A stretch of DNA of 64,000 nucleotides, from assembly GCF_013388255.1 (NCBI RefSeq), contig NZ_CP058215.1:2046001-2110000 (forward strand). Reading direction: 5' to 3'. How positions within the stretch are numbered: the stretch's first letter is position 1; each line of letters begins with the position of its first letter. Both the position numbers and the translations under genes were made by a program. Shown here one piece after another: positions 26,062 through 35,763 of the stretch. This DNA is from Methanolobus zinderi (GTDB lineage Archaea; Halobacteriota; Methanosarcinia; Methanosarcinales; Methanosarcinaceae). The notes under the pieces are model-generated. The model had not been told where the DNA came from and ran no database searches. It was given only the letters and a program-made list of their open reading frames with translations.

Positions 26062-28205
26062 AAGTCGTATTCCTCCCCGTTATTGTAGCTTATTGCAGGA
26101 TTGCTGCGTTTGACCACCTGGCAATTATCCCATTTCCAGGGTTTCCAGCTGCTTCCGGAATCTTTAATAGCAACATCGCCTATCGGGTTTTCCCATTCGT
26201 CCGTGGGTATGTAATAAGTTCCATCTTTTCTTGTGACCTTTACCCACTGATCAGGACTTACCTCATGTCCTTCCCCATTCTCATCTGTATAGGGCATTGA
26301 ATAGGAGGGTCCGTCTGAGGTCTGTGTAACTTTACCGTATGAATCCAGGAATGCGTTGGGTGTGGAAGTTCCTATTGGACCATTTGTTATTACTCCCTGC
26401 CTGGCATCGCTGTTCTTTATTGCATTGTCAAGTTTAGGCAGGATCATAACCACTTTTTCAGTTACTTCCAATCCGGTCTTTACAAGATCACCAACCACAG
26501 GTATCTTGTCAGCAACTTCCTGTCCACCTTTTGTAACTACATAGAGAGCTTTTGCAGTGGTACCCGAGGACCCTTTCATCTCACTGAGCTTTTCAGTGTC
26601 CTTGTAGGCACCATAGTACTTGTCAACCTCTTCTTTCACGCTGTTGAGCTTGTCCATTTTCTCAAAGTTCTTTGCTATCTTAGAGTCACCATAAGTATCT
26701 GAGAAGAATGAAGCTGCTTCGTGTCCGGTCTTGAGTTTTTCCATGCTTTCCTTTCTGGTCTTGTCAATAGCATCAAGATAGATCGTTTCAGTGAGTTTTT
26801 CGGCAACTTTCTCCTTTCCTTCGTAATCCGAACCGCCACCCACTTCTACTGGCTCGCCTTCCTCAAAGGTAAAGTCCTCTCCAAAGACGTCTTTGATTAC
26901 AGCCCTGTTGGATTCCACTTCCTGTTCTACACCTGTGTCCATTTCATCAAGTTTGTCGATATCCTCAGAACTTTCACCTCTTATCATATCGATGATCTTG
27001 GCCTGCTCCTGCGTGGATTCAACAAATTCTTCTGGAAGGACATAGTTCATCTGGATGTTCTGAAGATCTTCGATATCCTGCTTATCGATATCCTCTACGT
27101 CTACCTCGCCTTCATACCGGACCATTCCCTCCTCTTCCAGAATATCATACACTAAAAACAGATCATCAATATCCATGGGTTCGTCATCAGATTCTATGAA
27201 TCCAGTATCCTCAGGTTCTGTATCATCATCTGTAAGAGATGGGATGTCCTCTGGAACCGGGTCCTGCAAAGAATCATCTTCTGCATCTGCAATAGAATTT
27301 TCTATCAGATCTTCCTGTAAAGTTGTATCCTCCTCTATTCCTTCACCAATGGCACCACTTGCGACAGACTGTTCTACAAGTGTGTTGAAGATGTTCTCGG
27401 CTACAGGCTGGATCTCAGGCAAAAGAACATTATAGCCATCTATGGTTACAACAACACGGGTTCCATAGGGACTTGGAGCATTGAACATAATATCGCTGCT
27501 TACCGTCCATTCAGGATTTTCAGACATGGACATCCGCTCATCCATATCCCAGTAATCAATACTTCTCATTTCAGGTTCAAGATCAGATTCCGAGAAATAG
27601 ACCAGACCCAGGTGTTTATCGTCACCCACATACCAGACCCCATTATCATTGATATCCGGCTTGACCTCTTTTGCGGCAGCAATCACTATTTCATTGATGT
27701 CTTCTTCTGTATGTTCAACTACCTGAGGTTCCGGACTGCTCACCGTTCCTGAAAGGACGCCACTTGCAGCAGATTCCTCCACAAGTCTGATAAATATGTT
27801 ATCAGCTACCGTTTCGATCTCAGATAAGGGAAGATAATGACCTTCTATAGTAACATAGACCTGTTCTCCCCCGGGAGTCGGAGCTGTGAATGATGCAGAA
27901 CTTAGACTGTATCCGGACTGGTCAGTCGTTTCCCCTGTCATCATGATCATCGGATCATCTACATCCCAGTAATCCACACTCTTCATCTCATCCTTCAGAG
28001 GACCATTCTCCCAGAAACCTACTACTCCCACATGGTCTTGATCCTCGCCATACCATGCAAAATCTTCAGTGAAACCGGGTTGTGCCTCTTTTCCGGCTTC
28101 GTAGACAATGGTTTTTACCTCTTCATAATTGTATTCTGCTGTAGCTACAGGTACAGACAGCAAAAAAACAATAAATATAACAATACTAAATATATCAATT
28201 CTCAT
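26058..28205 (-). CDS. Large secreted protein with duplicated N-terminal domain
   Basis: 715 residues. Signal peptide (FSIVIFIVFLLSVPVATA), then two copies of one domain of about 125 residues (about 25-150 and 170-297), each ending with a helix of type VADNIFIRLVEESAASG / VAENIFNTLVEQSVASG. An acidic linker (300-350) leads to a long helical part (350-590) with an amphipathic hydrophobic stretch, EVADKIPVVGDLVKTGLEV, and a Trp/Gly-rich C-terminal domain (SSWKPWKWDNC). I do not recognise any segment. Modular order, a membrane-active-looking middle and a variable end recall secreted effector proteins, but no toxin motif is present. First gene of a three-gene operon. Confidence 0.7.
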   Translation of the reverse strand: MRIDIFSIVIFIVFLLSVPVATAEYNYEEVKTIVYEAGKEAQPGFTEDFAWYGEDQDHVGVVGFWENGPLKDEMKSVDYWDVDDPMIMMTGETTDQSGYSLSSASFTAPTPGGEQVYVTIEGHYLPLSEIETVADNIFIRLVEESAASGVLSGTVSSPEPQVVEHTEEDINEIVIAAAKEVKPDINDNGVWYVGDDKHLGLVYFSESDLEPEMRSIDYWDMDERMSMSENPEWTVSSDIMFNAPSPYGTRVVVTIDGYNVLLPEIQPVAENIFNTLVEQSVASGAIGEGIEEDTTLQEDLIENSIADAEDDSLQDPVPEDIPSLTDDDTEPEDTGFIESDDEPMDIDDLFLVYDILEEEGMVRYEGEVDVEDIDKQDIEDLQNIQMNYVLPEEFVESTQEQAKIIDMIRGESSEDIDKLDEMDTGVEQEVESNRAVIKDVFGEDFTFEEGEPVEVGGGSDYEGKEKVAEKLTETIYLDAIDKTRKESMEKLKTGHEAASFFSDTYGDSKIAKNFEKMDKLNSVKEEVDKYYGAYKDTEKLSEMKGSSGTTAKALYVVTKGGQEVADKIPVVGDLVKTGLEVTEKVVMILPKLDNAIKNSDARQGVITNGPIGTSTPNAFLDSYGKVTQTSDGPSYSMPYTDENGEGHEVSPDQWVKVTRKDGTYYIPTDEWENPIGDVAIKDSGSSWKPWKWDNCQVVKRSNPAISYNNGEEYDL

Positions 28206-28287
28206 ATAATATTTGGTAGATTTAATTTGATATAAAGGTTTTTAGTAAGCAGCAACACTACCAAATATACGGGAGAAATTGCAGCTA

Positions 28288-31200
28288 TTAGAAAAGCTTC
28301 AATTCCTGCACCAACAAATTATACTGCTTTTCAAGCTCAGGGAGTAGAGTGGAAACCTCATCCAGCCGACCATCCCTGGAAGCTTCATCCGTTTTTGCAG
28401 CTATATTGCTCAGAGCCATGGCACCGATGTTGGCTGAAGAGCCCTTTATCTTATGAGCATACCAGCTTATTTTTTCAGCATCGTTGTTCTCTATGCTCTC
28501 CCGGAGAGATCTTACCTGTCCGGGCATATCTTCAAGGAAAATACCGATCAGTTTTCTGGCAAGTTCCTCTTCACCCATTACCCTTTCAATAAGCGCATCC
28601 CTGTCAAAGACGCCGGGGGCGGACATATCATCGGATTTCTCCTGAATTGGGCTGGAAGCTGCTTTTTCCTGCGGTATTGCAAGTCTCCACTTTTCCATTA
28701 ATTGCATGAGTGACTTCAGAGAAACGGGTTTTGCGATATAGTCATCCATTCCGGCTTCCAGACATCGCTCCCGGTCTCCTTTCATGGCGTGTGCGGTCAT
28801 TGCGATGACAGGAATATCATGCTTGCGGACCGCAGAATCCGGGTCTCTTATTATACGGGTAGCCTCGAATCCGTCCATCCCGGGCATCTGTACGTCCATG
28901 AAGACCAGGTCATAAGGCAACATCTCAAGGGCATTTACAGCTTCTGAACCGCTTGCCACTGTATCCACACGATAGCCGATCTTCTGGAGCATGCTCTGGG
29001 CTACTTTCTGGTTTACTATATTATCCTCTGCCAGCAATATCCTCAGACTGTAATGCTTTGCTGAGTCCGAAACTGCAGTATCACTGGAAACGGTTTCAAC
29101 ATCCTGTTCTTTTCTTCCCAGGACATTGGACAATACATTGAACAATTCCGTATGTTTAACAGGCTTTGTCAGATGAGCTTCAAAGTATCTCTTTCCCGGA
29201 TTCCGGATATCAGGGTGTTGTCCCAGAGAACTTAACATGATAAGATCGGTGTCCGCTATCTTCTCATCAGACTTGATGATTCTTGCAACGGTCGCCCCGT
29301 CCATACCCGGCATATGCATGTCCAGTATCACGGTCTGGAAAGGATTTTCATCATCGAGGGCACGGTAGATGGCCTGTAATGCCGTCGGACCGTCCACTGC
29401 CTCTTCTACAGTTGCACCCCATGAAAACAATCGCTTATAAAGGATCTCACGGTTTGTGGCATTATCATCCACGATCAGGATCCTGGCACCTTTGACCTCT
29501 TCGGTATTTGTCTCCTTTCGGTCTGATCGACCCTGTTTCTCCAGACTTACCGTAAACCAGAACTCAGAACCTTTGCCTTCTTCACTTTCAACACCCATGT
29601 TGCCACCCATCATCTCAACAAGTTGTTTGGAGATGGTGAGCCCAAGCCCTGTACCACCGTACTTGCGTGTCGTGGAATTATCCAGCTGACTGAACTTATC
29701 GAAGATGAGATCCATTTTCTCCCCGGATATACCAATACCCGTATCCTTTACAGAGAAACGCAGTGTGGCTTCAGAATCGGTCTGGGACTCAAGGGTCACA
29801 TGCACGACCACCTCACCCTCGTCCGTGAATTTGACCGCATTTCCGGCCAGGTTGGTGAGTATCTGCTGCAGACGTCCGGGATCACCACGAACACAGACAG
29901 GAACATCAGGAGCCGCAGCACATATGAATTCAAGCTGCTTTTCATGGGCCTTGATGGATATAATGGAGGCAAAGTCATCCAGCACACTTTGCAGGTCAAA
30001 ACCTACAGTTTCCATTTCGACCTTACCGGCCTCTATCTTTGAGAAATCAAGGATATCATTGATGATATCAAGAAGGGATTCCCCGCTTACCCTGACAGTC
30101 TCGGCATAGTGCCTCTGCTCGTCGGTAAGTTCGGTATCCAGCAGCAGCCCTGTCATGCCGATCACACCGTTCATGGGGGTTCTGATCTCATGGGACATGT
30201 TTGCCAGGAATTCACTTTTTGCCCTTGTGGCCTCCTCGGCTCGTATCAGAGCAATATCAAGTTCCCTGTTCTTCTTTTCCAGCTCATGTGCGTATGTGAG
30301 CAGTTTCTCTTCTGCGAGTTTGCTTTCGGTAACATCCTGCACCATACCTACAGAGCGAATAACATTTCCGCTGGAATCCCTTTCATGGATACATTTTTCC
30401 TGAACATAGCGTACCTCTCCGGTATCCCTGCGGATGACACGATGATCAACACTGTAGTATTCTTCTTCATGATCCAATGAATCAGAATAGGCATCGTCCA
30501 CAATTCTGCGGTCATCTGGATGTACGCATTGCAGAAAAGCCTCATAAGTTGCCTCGAATTCCTGGGGTTTGAGCCCGAATATCCGATATACTTCATCAGA
30601 CCATGTGAGACGGTCCTCAGCCACATCCAGCGTCCAGCTTCCGACATGAGCGATCTCCTGGGATCTGGCAAGGGATGCCTCACTTTCCCTCAATGCATCT
30701 TCGGTCCTTTTGCGCTCGGTAATATCGCGTGAGACACCGAGAATACCGATGAAATCCTCGCTTTCGTTATACATCCCGGAGATAGTAACTTCCGTCCATA
30801 CGGTAGAACCATCCTTACAGGGCTGTTCAAGCTGGAATCGTTGTGATGGGAACAGTTCACCCTGTGAAACCGCTTTCCGGGCTAACTCCATTCCTTTGAC
30901 ATAATGATGCAGGGAATTAGGAGCCAGGATTTCATCGGGCTTTTGTCGCATTACCTCCTCAGGCTTGTAGCCACGAAGTTTTTCAACAGAGGGACTTACA
31001 TACGTAAACCTGCCTTCCTGATCCATTGTCCATATTACATCCGAGGAATTATCAGCCAGAAGTCTGTGTCGCTCCTCGCTCTCCCTGAGAAGTTCTTCGG
31101 CGCGTTTGCGATCTGTTATATCCGATAGAATAAGAGTAAGACCGATTACATTGTCTTCTGAATCCTTAAGAGGACTATACAGGTTTGAATACCAGCGCCT

Positions 31201-32445
31201 GTTGTGTGAGCTCTCACCATATTCCTCGATGAGTGTAAATGCCTCACCTGCAAGTGCACGATCGAAATTTTCCTGCGCTTTTTTGCGGTCATCGGGGTCT
31301 GTGATGTAATCCAGCATGCAGTCTCCGGTTTCAATCCTGGAACCCCAGATATTCTTCATTGTAGCCTGATGATTTTTGTTGAAAGCAAGATAACAATAAT
31401 CCCTGTCAAGGGCGAATATCACTACATTTTCAGGGCTTTCGATCAGGCCTTGCAGAACATTATAAGCCTGACGATATTTTTCCTCACTCTGTTGCAGGGC
31501 TTCTTCAGCCTTTTTCTCTTCTACGGCATTCCAGACCGAATCCATTAGCAGGGTCAGTTGCAGTACATCGTTGTCATTATAATCCGATTCCTTGTTCGCA
31601 ACAGCTACAACAGCAACTATCTTTCCGTTTTTGAAAACAGGCACGGTCATATATTTATATAGCTCAACATGACCTTCAGGGTAACCTTTTTTCAATGGGT
31701 TATCAGCCTGGAAATCATTTACTATGATCGGCCTGCGCTGTCTGACGGCCTCTCCCCATATGCCGGTATCCTCCAGTTTATAGATTGTCTGGGGTTCGAC
31801 AATTGCGCACTCCTCCATAACATCCTTTGACCAGGTATTGAGGCTGAATTCCTTTTTATACTCGTCATAATAATAGATGTAACCGATCTTGCTTTGAGTG
31901 AGTTTTATCGCTTCATCAAGTGCGAAATCAAGAAAGTCCTGAATTGAACCGGAATCGTATTGCAGAATTGAGACAAGGCTTCTTAATCGTTCATCTCCGT
32001 TACGAAGCTCGTCCTTGGCTCTTTTGCGCTCACTTATATCCGTGGTTATACCTTCCACATGTGAGGGTTTATTGTTCATGTCATAGACAATTTCAGAGTA
32101 TTCATGTACCCATAGAATACTGTTATCAGGCCTTAGCACACGATATTCAACCGAAGCATGGCCAACGCTTTCTCTTTGTTTTGCAGCATATTCTACTTTA
32201 TCCATATCATCAGGATGGACTGATCCGTCCCAGAGACCATTATTGCCCATGACCTGCCGGAGATCAAGGTCAAAACTGTTACCTGAAGAAACACGGATGT
32301 CAAGTAGCTTAAGATCGGGAAAAGTTGCGGACCAGACGATCGCATCCATCGATCGGAGGAAAATATCCTGAAAACGCCGTTTATCTGTAGTATCAATGTT
32401 CCTGAATTCCGACACACTACCACCCGTAAAATTTTGTTTTGTCAA
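28288..32445 (-). CDS. Hybrid histidine kinase: PAS-GAF-PAS3-HK-REC-REC-HPt
   Basis: 1385 residues, soluble. Order: PAS (about 25-145), GAF (about 155-315), three PAS domains (about 325-455, 455-580, 585-715; PAC ends TDITERKR-like), HisKA with His in [12 protein letters not shown], complete ATPase domain ([19 protein letters not shown]), receiver 1 ([12 protein letters not shown]), receiver 2 ([16 protein letters not shown]) and an HPt with His in [13 protein letters not shown]. All phospho-relay residues are intact, so it can run a full four-step relay. No Cys of a haem or flavin PAS can be claimed. TTG 32445 with GGGTG upstream is the probable start. Divergent from the FilR1 regulator. Confidence 0.93.
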   Translation of the reverse strand: MTKQNFTGGSVSEFRNIDTTDKRRFQDIFLRSMDAIVWSATFPDLKLLDIRVSSGNSFDLDLRQVMGNNGLWDGSVHPDDMDKVEYAAKQRESVGHASVEYRVLRPDNSILWVHEYSEIVYDMNNKPSHVEGITTDISERKRAKDELRNGDERLRSLVSILQYDSGSIQDFLDFALDEAIKLTQSKIGYIYYYDEYKKEFSLNTWSKDVMEECAIVEPQTIYKLEDTGIWGEAVRQRRPIIVNDFQADNPLKKGYPEGHVELYKYMTVPVFKNGKIVAVVAVANKESDYNDNDVLQLTLLMDSVWNAVEEKKAEEALQQSEEKYRQAYNVLQGLIESPENVVIFALDRDYCYLAFNKNHQATMKNIWGSRIETGDCMLDYITDPDDRKKAQENFDRALAGEAFTLIEEYGESSHNRRWYSNLYSPLKDSEDNVIGLTLILSDITDRKRAEELLRESEERHRLLADNSSDVIWTMDQEGRFTYVSPSVEKLRGYKPEEVMRQKPDEILAPNSLHHYVKGMELARKAVSQGELFPSQRFQLEQPCKDGSTVWTEVTISGMYNESEDFIGILGVSRDITERKRTEDALRESEASLARSQEIAHVGSWTLDVAEDRLTWSDEVYRIFGLKPQEFEATYEAFLQCVHPDDRRIVDDAYSDSLDHEEEYYSVDHRVIRRDTGEVRYVQEKCIHERDSSGNVIRSVGMVQDVTESKLAEEKLLTYAHELEKKNRELDIALIRAEEATRAKSEFLANMSHEIRTPMNGVIGMTGLLLDTELTDEQRHYAETVRVSGESLLDIINDILDFSKIEAGKVEMETVGFDLQSVLDDFASIISIKAHEKQLEFICAAAPDVPVCVRGDPGRLQQILTNLAGNAVKFTDEGEVVVHVTLESQTDSEATLRFSVKDTGIGISGEKMDLIFDKFSQLDNSTTRKYGGTGLGLTISKQLVEMMGGNMGVESEEGKGSEFWFTVSLEKQGRSDRKETNTEEVKGARILIVDDNATNREILYKRLFSWGATVEEAVDGPTALQAIYRALDDENPFQTVILDMHMPGMDGATVARIIKSDEKIADTDLIMLSSLGQHPDIRNPGKRYFEAHLTKPVKHTELFNVLSNVLGRKEQDVETVSSDTAVSDSAKHYSLRILLAEDNIVNQKVAQSMLQKIGYRVDTVASGSEAVNALEMLPYDLVFMDVQMPGMDGFEATRIIRDPDSAVRKHDIPVIAMTAHAMKGDRERCLEAGMDDYIAKPVSLKSLMQLMEKWRLAIPQEKAASSPIQEKSDDMSAPGVFDRDALIERVMGEEELARKLIGIFLEDMPGQVRSLRESIENNDAEKISWYAHKIKGSSANIGAMALSNIAAKTDEASRDGRLDEVSTLLPELEKQYNLLVQELKLF

Positions 32446-32715
32446 TGTTACACCCTTCCTTTTTCAGCAGGACCATAGACACATACAAAAAATATAACTA
32501 TATCCAATAAAATTTTATTGAAGCATTTTTATATAATGTTGTTGTGTGTGTGATGATACTATATAAAAATACTCATTCCAATAATATATTAAAATATTAA
32601 CTATAGTAATTAATTTCCGCAAGTTATATTTACTAAAGTTACTTCTTGTAAATACCGATCTTTTTATCGGGACCACTGATACAAAAAGGAAATCTTTTCG
32701 CAGGAGTTGTACAAC

Positions 32716-33501
32716 ATGAAGAAACCGTTGCTTGATGTAGTGTTTGCATCCGACAAAAGAAAAAATATACTCCTGTTACTCCAGGATGGTCCCAGAGAAA
32801 TGGAAGAGCTTCTGAAATCAATTGATACAAGCAGACAGGCATTACTCCCGCAAATAAAGATACTTGAAGACCATTATCTTATAAGTCGGTCGGATGACTC
32901 CTATGATCTGACCTCAGTGGGAAAGTTAGTGTTTGATGAAATTTTCCGTTTACTGAGTACCATTGAGGTCTTTGATGGCAATACCGACTACTGGGGAAGT
33001 CACAACCTCGATTTTATACCCCCACATCTGCTTAAAAGAATAAAGGAGATGGGGAAATGCGAGCAGGTAAAGCTCTCACTTACGGAGTCATATCAATTGA
33101 ACCAGGATGTGGTCGAAACCACCTTCATCTCAGAAAACTTCTTTGTCATTACTTCCTTTTTTCACCCCGATTATCCAAGGGTTTTCCATGAAATGACCAG
33201 TGAAAAGGTTACCGTAAATATAATCGTTCATAAAGATGTCTTTGAAAAGATACAAAAAGACCACAGGGAACATTTCCAGAAACTCATAGACGGCGGATAT
33301 TTCAAACTCTATGTTTACCCGGAAAAAATGGGTTTCCAGGTTATTGCACACAACGACTATCTTCTGCTACTGCGCCTGCTAACAAAAGAGGAAGAAGTCG
33401 ATATCAAGCACATGCTATGCTCCAATCCCGAAGCTCTTGAATGGGCAACGGAGCTCTTTGATCATTATCGCAAAGATGCTGCTCCGGTAAGCAAGCTCTA
33501 G
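32716..33501 (+). CDS. FilR1-type winged-helix regulator
   Basis: 261 residues. Winged helix at about 5-75 (RKNILLLLQDGPREMEELLK, then LLPQIKILEDHYLISRSDD), followed by the FilR1/DUF1724 domain (about 130-255; FHPDYPRVFHEMTSEKVTVN). Methanosarcinales carry many such proteins; the Msr and MreA members control methyltransferase and catabolic genes. ATG 32716 follows GGAG by nine bases. It is divergent from the giant hybrid kinase across 270 AT-rich bases and may answer to the same signal. Confidence 0.88.
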   Translation: MKKPLLDVVFASDKRKNILLLLQDGPREMEELLKSIDTSRQALLPQIKILEDHYLISRSDDSYDLTSVGKLVFDEIFRLLSTIEVFDGNTDYWGSHNLDFIPPHLLKRIKEMGKCEQVKLSLTESYQLNQDVVETTFISENFFVITSFFHPDYPRVFHEMTSEKVTVNIIVHKDVFEKIQKDHREHFQKLIDGGYFKLYVYPEKMGFQVIAHNDYLLLLRLLTKEEEVDIKHMLCSNPEALEWATELFDHYRKDAAPVSKL

Positions 33502-33519
33502 ATATAAAAATTTGAAAAC

Positions 33520-33607
33520 TGGTGCGGGAGGTGCGATTCGAACGCACGAACTCCTACGAGACAGGGTCCTAAGCCCTGCGCCTTTGGCCAGGCTGGGCAA
33601 CCCCCGC
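33520..33607 (-). tRNA. tRNA-Leu (TAG anticodon)
   Basis: Read from the minus strand, the acceptor stem GCGGGGG pairs with CTCCCGC, the long variable arm typical of leucine tRNA is present, and the T arm is GTGCG-TTCGAAT-CGCAC. The anticodon loop contains CTTAGGA, giving UAG, which reads CUA. The discriminator A is at 33523 and CCA is encoded at 33522-33520. Body length is 85 bases, normal for tRNA-Leu. Confidence 0.93.
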
Positions 33608-33787
33608 ACAGACGGATGATAAACACTGCTAACTGGGATTGTTCACATATTAAGATTGCGCATCTGCATAACAATATCGATAAAAAGAGTGTGCACTTTC
33701 AGACTAGGAAATGCCCGAAGATATACACGACGAACATTGCGAGTATGAAGAATTTTACGATTAACGGGGTGTAGGGGTAGAGAAAGC

Positions 33788-33815
33788 CCAGGTTCTTCAG
33801 ACCTGGGATGAATCG
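33788..33815 (+). mobile_element. Left-end hairpin of the tnpB element
   Basis: CCCAGGT and ACCTGGG form a seven-pair hairpin around TTCTTCAG, about 130-150 bases before the tnpB start. Such subterminal hairpins mark IS200/IS605 left ends. The exact left boundary and flanking target motif are not visible, since a second copy is not present. The 33608-33945 spacer also holds a weak minus-strand frame (33643-33882) that I do not accept as a gene. Confidence 0.45.
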
Positions 33816-33945
33816 TACCCCACTGGTTTTTGATTAACTCATCGTAACAACGTTCAACTACTCCATCTATCGAAAAAAGCAAACACTCAAAGTAACATTA
33901 AAATAATAAGAAATCAATATATTGTTGTTGTTTTTAGGTGAATGT

Positions 33946-35331
33946 ATGGTCCGAAAAGAAGATCAGAACTGTAGAAATCTCAGGTTTTCTATTCATCCAA
34001 CTCCTGAACAAGAAGCAAAGTTGGAAGAAACAATGGAAACCTGCAGAAGACTATGGAACGATTTGCTTTCAAGCAGAGTTGAACTGTTTGATGTATATGG
34101 ACTATATCCGGATTCAAGACTACTCGAAAAACAACTCAAATTTTATGAATATACTAATAATATACATTCTCAAGTAAGATTAAATGTGTTTGAAAGAGTA
34201 CAACAGGCATATTTCAAGTTTCTAGATGATATCAAGAACGGTAGACTTAAAGGAAGTAAACCAAAACGAGGCACTTTTGTTAAGAGAGAAGACGTTCCTG
34301 TGGGAAAGCTGTCGTATTCGATCCCATCTAAAAATAGCTCAAAATTCATTCAATATGATGGTATCCTGCCCAGAGGACATCCAAAATTCAAGGGAAAGGA
34401 AGGCTACCATAGTTTCACCTATAAACAATATGGAAATGGATGGAAACTAACTGGAAACAAACTGTTTTTGTCAAAGATAACCAGTAAAAATGATCTGATC
34501 AAGATCGATATCAATAATGATATTATTCAGGGCAGACCAAAGACCTGTACCATAAAAAAAGAAGGAAATAAATGGTTTGCTTTTGTAACAGTAGAAATTC
34601 CTGATAATCCTGGACCAATTATACCAGTAACCATGATAGGTATCGATCTTGGTCTTGAATCATTAATAGCAACATCAGATGGTGAGTTCATCGAACCACC
34701 TGAGTTGTTCAGAGAAGCAGAGAAAAGGTTAGCTATCGAACAAAGAAAACTTGCAAGAATGGAATATGGTTCCCAGAACTACCGAAAGCAAAAGAAAAAA
34801 GTGAACAGGATTCACAGAAAAATCGCAAAGGCAAGAAACCATTTCTCACATTGTTTAAGCAAGATGCTTGTTGGGAAGTACGACCTGATAGTATTCGAAA
34901 ACCTGAAAATTAAAAACCTTGTCAAAAACTCAAGACTAGCCAAGTCTATCCATGATGCAGGATGGTCAAGGATTGTCCAGCATACTGAGTACAAGGCTGC
35001 TGAGAAAGGAAAGACAGTTGAAAAGGTTGATCCCAAGAATACTTCTCAGATATGTTCGGTATGTGGAAAGAAGAAGAAGACAAAACTAAAATTAGCAGAT
35101 AGGGTGTTTGAGTGTGAGCATTGTAAATCTTCTTTAAACAGAGATATCAACGCTGCGGTCAACATCCTCAGGAAATCTAAAGCATACAAGGATACCGTGA
35201 GGCTCGCGGGAATTAACGGCTGTGAAGTTGGAACCACTACAACCAGTTCTGTAACTGGGTTGCAAGTTCCGACGATGAATCAGCAATTGCTCAACCTTGT
35301 ACAAGGTAGAGACTTCTTAAGGGTTCAATAG
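33946..35331 (+). CDS. tnpB: TnpB RNA-guided nuclease (IS200/IS605 family)
   Basis: 461 residues, full length. RuvC-type catalytic Asp in GIDLGLESL, Glu in IVFENLKIKN and Asp in NRDINAA are all kept, and a zinc ribbon (CSVCGKKKK ... CEHCK) sits between the last two. The N-terminal helical and WED-like part is complete. TnpB proteins cut DNA at sites next to their element using an RNA made from the element's right end. No tnpA accompanies it, so it is an IS1341-type element needing a transposase elsewhere. AGGTG precedes ATG 33946. The surroundings are AT-rich. Confidence 0.92.
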   Translation: MVRKEDQNCRNLRFSIHPTPEQEAKLEETMETCRRLWNDLLSSRVELFDVYGLYPDSRLLEKQLKFYEYTNNIHSQVRLNVFERVQQAYFKFLDDIKNGRLKGSKPKRGTFVKREDVPVGKLSYSIPSKNSSKFIQYDGILPRGHPKFKGKEGYHSFTYKQYGNGWKLTGNKLFLSKITSKNDLIKIDINNDIIQGRPKTCTIKKEGNKWFAFVTVEIPDNPGPIIPVTMIGIDLGLESLIATSDGEFIEPPELFREAEKRLAIEQRKLARMEYGSQNYRKQKKKVNRIHRKIAKARNHFSHCLSKMLVGKYDLIVFENLKIKNLVKNSRLAKSIHDAGWSRIVQHTEYKAAEKGKTVEKVDPKNTSQICSVCGKKKKTKLKLADRVFECEHCKSSLNRDINAAVNILRKSKAYKDTVRLAGINGCEVGTTTTSSVTGLQVPTMNQQLLNLVQGRDFLRVQ

Positions 35332-35359
35332 AACCCAACGACTTTAGTCGTTGGAGTAG
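35321..35359 (+). ncRNA. Right end of the tnpB element, probable guide-RNA scaffold
   Basis: Two perfect hairpins lie head to tail: GGGTTC-aata-GAACCC (35321-35336) and CCAACGACT-tt-AGTCGTTGG (35335-35354), sharing two bases. TnpB guide RNAs are made from the 3' part of tnpB through this end, and the guide is the flanking sequence, here starting near AGTAGTCAGTAAATTGTTCA (about 35355). The transcript probably begins inside tnpB and is co-expressed with it. Confidence 0.6.
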
Positions 35360-35466
35360 TCAGTAAATTGTTCATGGTATCACAGTAAAATATAATCATA
35401 TCCTATAAAAGCATTACCAGAATCAGCAGACCCTCATGATTAAAAATTAATAACGCTGCGGGACTG

Positions 35467-35757
35467 TCATCGATGGAATATCAGACCTCTGTGGTCCAGT
35501 ACCCTGTAGAAACGGACCTTCAGAAAATCGGTGATCACAAAGGCTACAAGGGCATAGATCCATATGAATCCGGCTAATTTCCAGCCGATAGGATTTATGT
35601 AGAAGCCATACACCGCAACCAGTGTTGCAAGGAACTTTGTTACCACAGCAGACCAGAAGAGGATTCCTGCAGGCTTGATAGACCAGAAAGGACCCCTGGT
35701 GCGTGCCAGAAAGATCGTCAGGTGGCCTGCTATGGCCAGCTTTAAGAAGATGAAGGA
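35467..35757 (-). pseudogene. C-terminal remnant of a P-type H+-ATPase
   Basis: An open minus-strand frame of 96 codons with no start codon, bounded by TAG at 35760-35758 and ending in TGA at 35467-35469. It begins SFIFLKLAIAGHLTIFLART, continues GPFWSIKPAGILFWSAVVTK and ends with two membrane helices and RFYRVLDHRG, the clear end of a plasma-membrane type P-ATPase (proton pump). The catalytic DKTG and nucleotide domains are absent. Its upstream edge is four bases from the stop of the permease gene, so a deletion or rearrangement has removed about 700 codons. Confidence 0.85.
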
Positions 35758-35763
35758 CTATAA

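Noticed and set aside
33643-33882. Minus-strand frame upstream of tnpB as a tnpA remnant
   Set aside because: It lacks the HUH motif and other TnpA features and overlaps the element's left-end region.
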